From: Fimbriimonas ginsengisoli Gsoil 348
Lineage (GTDB): Bacteria > Armatimonadota > Fimbriimonadia > Fimbriimonadales > Fimbriimonadaceae
Length of the DNA: 64,000 nt
Assembly (NCBI RefSeq): GCF_000724625.1
Contig: NZ_CP007139.1
Location: 248,001 to 312,000 of the forward strand
Reading direction: 5' to 3'
The position numbers were made by a program, and so were the translations under genes. Of this stretch, positions 57,804 to 64,000 are shown one piece after another. The notes below the pieces were generated by a model. It saw only the letters and a list, made by a program, of their open reading frames with translations, was not told the origin of the DNA and made no database searches. Position 1 is the first letter of the stretch; the number at the start of each line of letters is the position of its first letter.

Positions 57804-58097
57804 ATGAACACAACATCAGGCGCAGATTGTCAGTCATGCGGCATGCCGCTCTCACGCGACGAACAGGGGGGCGGCACGAACGCGGACGGCAGCAAGAGCT
57901 CGACCTATTGTTCTCACTGCTACCAAGATGGGGCATTCACCCTGCCCGACCTTACATTGCAGCAGATGCAGGAGCGAGTCGGGGAGAAGCTGAAGCAGGT
58001 TGGAGTTCCGCCAAGCTTTGCCGAGGCTCAGATCCAAAAGTTGCCGCAGCTTCGCCGTTGGGCCGGGCAGGGTGATTCGTCCCAAAGCATGTCGTAA
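57804..58097 (+). CDS. Small zinc-ribbon protein
   Basis: A 97-aa protein with the ribbon CQSCGMPLSRDEQGGGTN ... STYCSHCYQDG (CxxC pair) and a helical C-terminus (LTLQQMQERVGEKLKQVG). GGAGG precedes the ATG. This family is often called 'putative zinc ribbon domain' and has no fixed role. The AlkD-like gene follows seven bases later. Confidence 0.8.
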   Translation: MNTTSGADCQSCGMPLSRDEQGGGTNADGSKSSTYCSHCYQDGAFTLPDLTLQQMQERVGEKLKQVGVPPSFAEAQIQKLPQLRRWAGQGDSSQSMS

Positions 58098-58104
58098 CTT
58101 GGCA

Positions 58105-58695
58105 ATGAGTGATCTGGACTCTATTCGTGAGCGGCTAAGGGCCGCCGGAACCGATGAAGGGCGCAAGGCGGCCCAGAAATTCGTGCCCACGGCCGATCGG
58201 ACCTACGGAGTTCGCGTGCCGATCCTCAACGAGCTCGCCCGGGAGCTCGACCATGCCGACTTGGAGATGGTTCTAGACCTGTGGAACTCGGGGATGTATG
58301 AGGAAAGGCTGCTCGCGGCGAAGCTGCTTGAACGTTTCGGAAGAAAGGAGCCGGATCAGACCTGGCGGACGGTACAGCGACTCGCAATGGATATCGCCGA
58401 TTGGGCAACCGGCGACACCTTGGCGACGGAAGCGGTGAGGCCGATCCTGAAGGCGTTGGGGCCGGAAGTTGCTGAGGCGGCCTCGCGCTATGTGGAAAGC
58501 GACGGCGAATGGACGCGCCGCTTCGGACTGGTGTTACTCACCCATTTCGTAAAAGATCCCGGTCAGCAGGCTCGGATAGAGGCAGCTCTGGCAAGTGCGT
58601 CGGTCGACCGTCGCACGTATGTCAAGAAAGCCGCCGAATGGCTACGAAGAGACGTCGCCAAGAGCAATTCGATCGCCGCGGACACAGCGGGTTAG
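58105..58695 (+). CDS. AlkD-like DNA-alkylation repair protein
   Basis: A 196-aa protein of the HEAT-like ALK-repeat fold: ADRTYGVRVPILNELAREL, NSGMYEERLLAAKLLERFG, MDIADWATGDTLATEAVRPIL, VESDGEWTRRFGLVLLTHFV and RRTYVKKAAEWLRRDVAK. AlkD enzymes remove bulky alkylated purines without flipping the base. The Trp and Asp active-site-like residues (WTRR; DWATGD) are present. The start ATG is at 58105. Its stop overlaps that of the opposite-strand PhyH-like gene. Confidence 0.82.
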   Translation: MSDLDSIRERLRAAGTDEGRKAAQKFVPTADRTYGVRVPILNELARELDHADLEMVLDLWNSGMYEERLLAAKLLERFGRKEPDQTWRTVQRLAMDIADWATGDTLATEAVRPILKALGPEVAEAASRYVESDGEWTRRFGLVLLTHFVKDPGQQARIEAALASASVDRRTYVKKAAEWLRRDVAKSNSIAADTAG

Positions 58696-59453
58696 CTTCC
58701 CTTCACTTTGGCTTGCCACGCCCGGTCGTCGGTGCCGTAGAAGCCATCGTGGAGGGTGGCACGTTTGGTATACGGAACGTAGGTTCCGATGTGCCATTGG
58801 CAGCTTCGGTAGAAGGCGCAGTCGCCGGCGAGCAGAGATACTTGCCGGGCTCCCGGCATCTGCCGAAGGTATTCGCCACAGATCAGCTCCCGCTCCTCGT
58901 TCGACTGGTCGTCGGTGAATGCGGGGGACGGAACCGGTACCTTGCCGAAGGCGGCGGCCTCCTCCGGCGTGTCGTCCCGATCGTGGCTGCCAGGTACTAC
59001 CCATAGCGAGTGGTCGTCCCATAAGGCGGCATTGAACTGGTTGAACATGAGCGGATTCCGCATGAGTTGGGAAAACTCGATCGGATCGATCTTGGAGTTG
59101 TGATGCACCCAATCGCGGTGCCAATTGGTGGCCCACGGCTTTCCCGCCGGCTCTAGGAGGACGCCCATAATGTCGCTTTGCGGATGGTCGAGGCCGAGAA
59201 TTCCATGCACCGTCTTCACGAACTCCGGCAGGTTCAAGAAGTCGCGAAAGCGCCCGTGATCGAGCTCCGGATAGGCGTAAACCGGCTGCAGCCGCTGGGT
59301 CTGGGGACCGCCTTTCTCCCGGGCGATGACACGGGCCCTGTCGGTCTCCCGCCTTAAGTCGGCTAATAAGGAGGCGGGAATCAGGCCCGGCAAGATCGTG
59401 AATCCGTCGCGAAAATACTCCTCGCGATTCTGGTCGGTGTATCGGTAAGACAT
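58692..59453 (-). CDS. Phytanoyl-CoA dioxygenase-like (PhyH) protein
   Basis: A 253-aa Fe(II)/2-oxoglutarate-dependent oxygenase-like protein: YFRDGFTILPGLIPASLLADLR, NWHRDWVHHNSK (the H-x-D metal pair), LWVVPGSHDRDDTPEE, and a later His in QWHIGTYVPYTKR, with RATLHDGFY near the end. The start ATG 59453 gives the family N-terminus; a longer in-frame reading is less good. Substrate unknown. It converges on the AlkD-like gene. Confidence 0.82.
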   Translation of the reverse strand: MSYRYTDQNREEYFRDGFTILPGLIPASLLADLRRETDRARVIAREKGGPQTQRLQPVYAYPELDHGRFRDFLNLPEFVKTVHGILGLDHPQSDIMGVLLEPAGKPWATNWHRDWVHHNSKIDPIEFSQLMRNPLMFNQFNAALWDDHSLWVVPGSHDRDDTPEEAAAFGKVPVPSPAFTDDQSNEERELICGEYLRQMPGARQVSLLAGDCAFYRSCQWHIGTYVPYTKRATLHDGFYGTDDRAWQAKVKGS

Positions 59454-59703
59454 GGCACTCAATGCTACAGGGACCGGCGGGATCAGTGCGTGTTGCCGAC
59501 GAACGAAAGCGCAATCGTGGCGAACCGACATCTCCGTGCTGGGCAATCATCAGGGTCGTCTTCGTGGAGCGATGGAGAGCTTTTGCCCCTGCATTTTATC
59601 AGGGCATCGTCTACACCAACCCATCTCGGATTGTTGACAAACGGTAGGAATGTAGATTGTCGTTCTCCTAGACACCTACTTGTCGCTGTTCAGGAGTGAA
59701 TTT

Positions 59704-60774
59704 ATGGTTCCGAGGTATGACAAGAAAGTGCGTATTTTGTTGAACCCGCGCTCTCGGCCTGTATACGGGCAGGACTTCATGGCGAGACAGAGCCTTGAGC
59801 AATTCAAGATCGGGTTGTACGACGCCGACCAAGGATCTTTCCCTAGCCCGCTTGCACGCCCTTCTCTGATTGTGTCCCAGAACCCAGATAGCGAAGCTGA
59901 ATCTATATTCCTTGCCGAAGTAGAAGCCGATCGACGAGTAATCCACTGCCACCTTCAATGGCCGTACCTTGATCCATTCCAAAAGTATTGGCTTACGCAA
60001 TCCGCGCATGTAGCCGACGTTCGAATAACACCAGCTGAATTCCTGGCGAAAAGATTACGAGAGGAGACCGGCGTTGATTGGGTAACGGTGCAAAACGTAG
60101 TGGATGGGAGCCGATTTTATCCGAGCAAAAGAGCAGAACGACTTGCTTTTAGAAGCAAACACGGTATCTCCGAGTCGGAATTCGTTGTGATTGTGGTTGG
60201 GCGCATCGAGTCAGCCAAAGGACTTCAAGTGATCCGATCTTTGGCGAAGAAGCTGATTACCGGCCTCCGCCTCCTTGTACAATACCCGCACGAAAGATTT
60301 GATAAGTTGGCTGAAAGCATCAAGGCTCAAAACCCAAATCAGGTCACCCTTCTAAGAGATGGAGATGGCGATTTAGACAGACCTATCAGGCACGCAGACC
60401 TGCTTCTGAGTCCATCACTAATGGAAGTCGCACCACTCGTGGCACTCGAATCTCTGGCTTCCGGGGTGCGAGTGGTGGCGACGGATTCAACACCGTTCTA
60501 TAGTGACGAGGCTTCGTTTGCAGTTGCCTCGGACGATCTTGCGCTAGTTCCATTTGTTGAACCTGTTCGTTCGTTATTGAAGCGGTGCTCACGGTGTGAG
60601 TTGGCGTTGCCCGAAGTTGAAGTGGAGCGGCTTGCCCAGACAATTCTTGGAGAAATTGTTATTCGCGCTGGGTCGTGGGATGATTTGGACCGCCAGGGCC
60701 TCGCAGCAAGAGCGAGCCGCTACGCAGATTTGGATGGCCACAGACAATCCCTCAGCAACCTATACGGTATGTAG
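59704..60774 (+). CDS. Glycosyltransferase family 4-like (GT-B)
   Basis: A 356-aa GT-B glycosyltransferase. The N-terminal acceptor domain is PVYGQDFMARQSLEQFKIGLYDADQG (as parts), the donor half starts ESEFVVIVVGRIESAKGLQVI, and the nucleotide-sugar site is LLLSPSLMEVAPLVALESLASGVRVVATDSTPF (as parts; the EVAPLVALE motif). AGGAG lies seven bases before the ATG at 59704, which decides against the earlier TTG at 59680. The DNA is visibly less GC-rich than its neighbours, so recent transfer is likely. Target unknown; capsule or surface glycan is plausible. Confidence 0.85.
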   Translation: MVPRYDKKVRILLNPRSRPVYGQDFMARQSLEQFKIGLYDADQGSFPSPLARPSLIVSQNPDSEAESIFLAEVEADRRVIHCHLQWPYLDPFQKYWLTQSAHVADVRITPAEFLAKRLREETGVDWVTVQNVVDGSRFYPSKRAERLAFRSKHGISESEFVVIVVGRIESAKGLQVIRSLAKKLITGLRLLVQYPHERFDKLAESIKAQNPNQVTLLRDGDGDLDRPIRHADLLLSPSLMEVAPLVALESLASGVRVVATDSTPFYSDEASFAVASDDLALVPFVEPVRSLLKRCSRCELALPEVEVERLAQTILGEIVIRAGSWDDLDRQGLAARASRYADLDGHRQSLSNLYGM

Positions 60775-61160
60775 CGACCGCAGCAATTGAAGATGATGTG
60801 ATTCCCAGGTGGGTCGCGCGGCATTCTTCGGCGTCGCAAGCGGGTAATGATGAGGGGTACACATTCGCAGATTGCTTAGTTGCAAAAAATGGTACGCACA
60901 ATATTTAGCTAGTTGAGCGCACCGCACATAGGCTTGTTTACGAACGACTGTCTTGGAAGTAAGCATCGATGTCGTGGAATAGGTCCGGCGCAGTTTGGCC
61001 GCGTGTTCGCAGGAGCGTCGGCAGCCGGGTTTCGGCGCATGCGGGTTACTATGTCTCGGAAGCAAATCTGGCCAGTTGACCGTGTGATCTTGGGCTGGGA
61101 TGATGGAAGGGCTTCACGATGCGTTCTTCCGCAGACGGACGATAGTCAAGGCCTGTTAAA
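60775..61160. other. AT-richer gene-free stretch
   Basis: I see no convincing gene or RNA. It follows the lower-GC glycosyltransferase gene and may be part of the same transferred block. Confidence 0.5.
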
Positions 61161-61964
61161 TTAGCCCTTTGGAAGTAAGTTGCGAACTGAATGCTTCGTA
61201 TCAGGGCCGGGGAATCGGATGGCGCGGGGGCTGGCGCCTTTCTCTCGGTGGATGAGGCGGTTGAATTGTTGGAGGTCGGGGACGCCGACAGTTTTGGCGA
61301 TGGTTTTTATCGGCAACGTCGTCGATCGGAGAAGGTGCTCGGCTTGGTCGGCGCGACGGCGACGAACATAGTCGGACACCGGTAGGCCGAGCCAGACCTT
61401 GAAGAGGCGGGTTAGGTAGCCGTAGGAGACGCCGACTTCCGAGCAAAGCTGGCTCACGGACAAGGGGCCGCTTAGGCGTTGCTCGATATGGCGGATCGCC
61501 ATGTTTACGAGGGGATGACCGTTATCGGCAGTGTCGTCGCCGAGGCTGGCCGACTCCCAAAGAAGGGTCCAAAGGGCGGAAGTCGCATAGGTTAGGTTGC
61601 TCGCTCCAAGGCCGACGGCTTGTCTGGCCCGAATGTCCATAGACTCGTAGTGGTCACCCAGGTCGAAGACCACCGGAACCTCCACCATACGCAATCCGAC
61701 ATCGTGCTTGAAATGAAAGTAAACATGCTCACTCGGCCCGATGTAGCGATACACCATGCGAACTCCAGGCGGCACAAGGCTGGCATAGCCGGGGCGAATC
61801 AAAACCGGAGCCCCGTCGAGTTCGATAGTCGCTTGGTAGCTGTAGATGTGAAAGCACCAGTGTTCCGGCAAGAGATAGTTGTCAGACCGGGTTGCCTCGC
61901 CATGTCGAGGAATTCCCATCGCGCTGATCCGCGGCGGCGACTCGAGACAAATTCTCGATACCAT
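61161..61964 (-). CDS. AraC-family transcriptional regulator
   Basis: A 267-aa regulator. An N-terminal cupin-like sensor domain (LPEHWCFHIYSYQATIELDGAPVLIRPGYASLVPPG as parts) leads into a C-terminal double helix-turn-helix (LSVSQLCSEVGVSYGYLTRLFKVWLGLPVSDYVRRRR and IKTIAKTVGVPDLQQFNRLIHREKGASPRAIR as parts). AraC members of this kind respond to sugars. It is divergent from the GH2 gene with about 106 bp between, so it most likely controls it. Confidence 0.88.
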   Translation of the reverse strand: MVSRICLESPPRISAMGIPRHGEATRSDNYLLPEHWCFHIYSYQATIELDGAPVLIRPGYASLVPPGVRMVYRYIGPSEHVYFHFKHDVGLRMVEVPVVFDLGDHYESMDIRARQAVGLGASNLTYATSALWTLLWESASLGDDTADNGHPLVNMAIRHIEQRLSGPLSVSQLCSEVGVSYGYLTRLFKVWLGLPVSDYVRRRRADQAEHLLRSTTLPIKTIAKTVGVPDLQQFNRLIHREKGASPRAIRFPGPDTKHSVRNLLPKG

Positions 61965-62070
61965 TCGCTCAGCTTATCTCCTGCACAAACAAACTTGACT
62001 CTAAGTGGACACAAGCGGCGCAAAAGTCGGCTAAGGAAACCACCATCGGTATTCTTTATCGAACTTGCCA

Positions 62071-64000
62071 ATGATCGGTTTACGCTCGCTTCTTATCCTA
62101 ATCGCCGCTATTTCAACGCTGGTGGTGACCTCGTGGGCGGCTACCCAGTCTCCGCGCCAGCACCTCTTGCTCGACGCTAACTGGAAGTTTCATCTGGGCG
62201 ACGAGTGGCCGGAGGCGCTGCATTTAGAAAGCTCCGGCACGGGCGCCGGGCCGGCAAGCGAGGGATTCGACGACACTTTTTGGCGGACCGTGGACCTGCC
62301 GCACGACTGGGCGATCGAACTTCCATTCGATGCGGCCGCCGATGGTGGCCACGGATTTAAGGCGCTTGGCGCGAAGTATCAAGCCAACAGCATCGGTTGG
62401 TACCGCCGAACTCTGACATTGACCGAGGCCGATAAGGGGAAGCGGATCTGGCTCACCTTCGACGGCGTGTTCCGAGATGCCAGCGTGTGGGTGAACGGCT
62501 GGTTCGTGAGGCATCACGAAAGCGGCTACTACCCCTTCCGCGAGGACATAACGGACCTGGTGCGTTTCGGTAAGGGAAACACGATCGCGGTGCGCGTCGA
62601 TGCCACCAAGCCCGAGGGGTGGTTCTACGAAGGAGCGGGCATCTATCGTCACGTGTGGCTAGACAAGACCGCTCCGATTGCGATCGCCCCCAACGGCGTC
62701 TTCGTGCGCACCCTATTCGAGAAGAACGTTCCAAATAATCACCCCACGATAGTCGTGGAAGCGAGATTGCTCAATTCGACAGGTAGCGGCTCGAAAGTGA
62801 CCGTTCGCGGCCAGATCGTGTCACCGGAAGGCAAGGAGATAGGCGCGTTTTCAAAGACGGCAAGCCTCGCACGCCAATCCGCGGGCATCGTGAACCTGAC
62901 CTCCAAGATCGCCTCACCGATTTTCTGGTCTCCCGAATCGCCAAAGCTCTACGAACTTGTAACAACCGTTTCGACGGGCGGAGTGGTGGTCGACCGGCAA
63001 AGAACCGCCTTCGGAATTCGGACGGTAGGATTCGATCCCAATCGGGGCTTCTTACTTAACGGCAAGCCATATGTCTTACACGGCACCTGTAACCATCAAG
63101 ACCATGCCGGCGTGGGCGCGGCAATGCCAGACGCGCTGCAAGAGTTCCGCGTTCGGCGGCTTAAAGATTTCGGCTGTAACGCCTATCGAACCTCTCACAA
63201 TCCTCCCACCCCGGAATTGCTGGATGCCTGCGATCGTCTGGGCATGTTGGTTATGGACGAAAGCCGGCTCATGGGCAGCGATTCGGAAAACATGACGAAG
63301 TTGGATGAAAACATCCGACGTGATCGCAATCATCCTTGCGTCGCCATCTGGAACATCGCCAACGAGCAGTTCTTTGTGCAGGATACGCCGCAGGCCGCCA
63401 ACGTGGCCCGCACGATGCAGGATTACATCAAACGGCTCGACGGAACTCGGCCCGTCACCTACGCCGCGCCGGAGGGGAACACGTATCGGGGAGTTAACTC
63501 GGTCATCGAGGTGCGCGGGTGGAACTATCACTACGGGCCGGAAATGGATCGATACCATGCCGAGCATCCTTTTCAGCCAAACGTTGGGACTGAGCAGGCA
63601 AGCGTGGTGGGCACCCGCGGTATTTACACCAACGACTCGAAGCGTGGATATGTTTCCGCCTACGACGTGGTCTGGCCGGGATGGACCACTACGGCCGAAA
63701 GCTGGTGGAGCTTCTTCGCCGACCGACCTTGGCTATCGGGAGGCTTCGTCTGGACCGGCTTTGACTATCGTGGCGAGCCGACGCCGTACTGGTGGCCCTG
63801 CATAAATTCCCACTTCGGCATTCTCGATACATGTGGGTTTCCCAAAGACGCTTTTTATTACTACAAATCGTGGTGGACGGCAGCCCCCGTACTCCACGTG
63901 CTGCCTCATTGGAACTGGCCAGGGCGCGAGGGGCAATCGGTGCTCGTTGAAGTCTTCAGCAATTGCCCGCAGGTAGAGCTGTTTCTGAATGGACGGTCTC
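62071..64000 (+). CDS. GH2 family beta-galactosidase-type glycosidase (3' end cut by window)
   Basis: The gene runs off the window; 643 codons are visible. A signal peptide (SLLILIAAISTLVVTSWAA) leads a sugar-binding domain (WRTVDLPHDWAIE; SVWVNGWFVRHHESGYYPF), an Ig-like domain, and the TIM-barrel catalytic domain (GFLLNGKPYVLHGTCNHQDH). The acid/base is likely E432 in WNIANEQ, and the nucleophile E508 in VGTEQAS. The exact substrate (galactoside, mannoside or glucuronide) cannot be told from sequence alone. An AraC gene is divergent just upstream. Confidence 0.93.
   Translation, partial: MIGLRSLLILIAAISTLVVTSWAATQSPRQHLLLDANWKFHLGDEWPEALHLESSGTGAGPASEGFDDTFWRTVDLPHDWAIELPFDAAADGGHGFKALGAKYQANSIGWYRRTLTLTEADKGKRIWLTFDGVFRDASVWVNGWFVRHHESGYYPFREDITDLVRFGKGNTIAVRVDATKPEGWFYEGAGIYRHVWLDKTAPIAIAPNGVFVRTLFEKNVPNNHPTIVVEARLLNSTGSGSKVTVRGQIVSPEGKEIGAFSKTASLARQSAGIVNLTSKIASPIFWSPESPKLYELVTTVSTGGVVVDRQRTAFGIRTVGFDPNRGFLLNGKPYVLHGTCNHQDHAGVGAAMPDALQEFRVRRLKDFGCNAYRTSHNPPTPELLDACDRLGMLVMDESRLMGSDSENMTKLDENIRRDRNHPCVAIWNIANEQFFVQDTPQAANVARTMQDYIKRLDGTRPVTYAAPEGNTYRGVNSVIEVRGWNYHYGPEMDRYHAEHPFQPNVGTEQASVVGTRGIYTNDSKRGYVSAYDVVWPGWTTTAESWWSFFADRPWLSGGFVWTGFDYRGEPTPYWWPCINSHFGILDTCGFPKDAFYYYKSWWTAAPVLHVLPHWNWPGREGQSVLVEVFSNCPQVELFLNGRS

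Noticed and set aside
58642-59550. Alternative minus-strand frame of about 300 codons over the PhyH-like gene
   Set aside because: Arg/Pro-rich nonsense composition; the other frame gives a coherent PhyH family protein with the HxD motif.

Overview
The window looks like a chromosomal segment of a high-GC, didermic, free-living heterotroph. The best fit is Armatimonadota, close to Fimbriimonas. This rests on the mix of DUF1559 pseudopilin-like proteins, an ECF42-type sigma factor with a YCII partner, many secreted glycoside hydrolases, mosaic hairpin repeats between genes, and many short-leader or leaderless promoters. The taxonomic call is inference. There is no prophage, no CRISPR array, no rRNA and no intact insertion sequence.

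Layout. 0-13.7 kb is housekeeping: lexA with a readable SOS-type promoter/operator, a membrane-anchored PPIC chaperone coupled to rsmI, an OsmC protein, a sigma-region-4-like small regulator with its own palindrome, two TPR proteins, gcvT, a site-2 protease, gltX and hisD. 13.7-20.9 kb holds two copies of a pseudopilin (DUF1559) plus small lipoprotein module, flanking an oxidoreductase and a three-gene BMP-type nucleoside ABC transporter whose genes all start with TTG. 20.9-32.8 kb holds an ECF42 sigma/YCII pair, a PheT that lacks the tRNA-binding OB domain, a GT-C-like membrane protein, a TlpA thioredoxin, a Ycf46-like AAA ATPase, modA-modB (ModA fused to a SUOX-like tail, no modC) and isocitrate dehydrogenase. 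33-38 kb holds a trypsin-like protein with a broken catalytic triad, two GNATs, a GT2 and a PDZ-alpha/beta-hydrolase.

38.0-42.8 kb is the accessory part. A tRNA-Val(GAC) gene is followed by several partial copies of tRNA 3' ends (38.15, 39.17 and, more doubtfully, 42.61 kb). Between them lie a two-TM protein, an AbiEi/AbiEii (type IV toxin-antitoxin, abortive infection) pair, and a divergent lone AbiEi-like gene. Two perfect 32-bp palindromes with one shared 14-bp core stand between the two AbiEi genes. A GIY-YIG nuclease remnant closes the region. No integrase is visible.

42.8-64 kb returns to chromosomal content: nadC, two secreted GH43 enzymes, an ankyrin / HExxH secreted protein / PH-like / ankyrin cluster, a RibD-like reductase, an Lrp regulator with a DUF2917 partner and an operator array, VOC, esterase-like, YCII, PaaX-like, zinc-ribbon, AlkD-like, PhyH-like genes, a glycosyltransferase of lower GC, and an AraC regulator divergent from a GH2 enzyme cut by the window end. 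The GH43, esterase and GH2 genes suggest plant-polysaccharide use.

All product names come from reading motifs and family likeness by eye; no database search was run.
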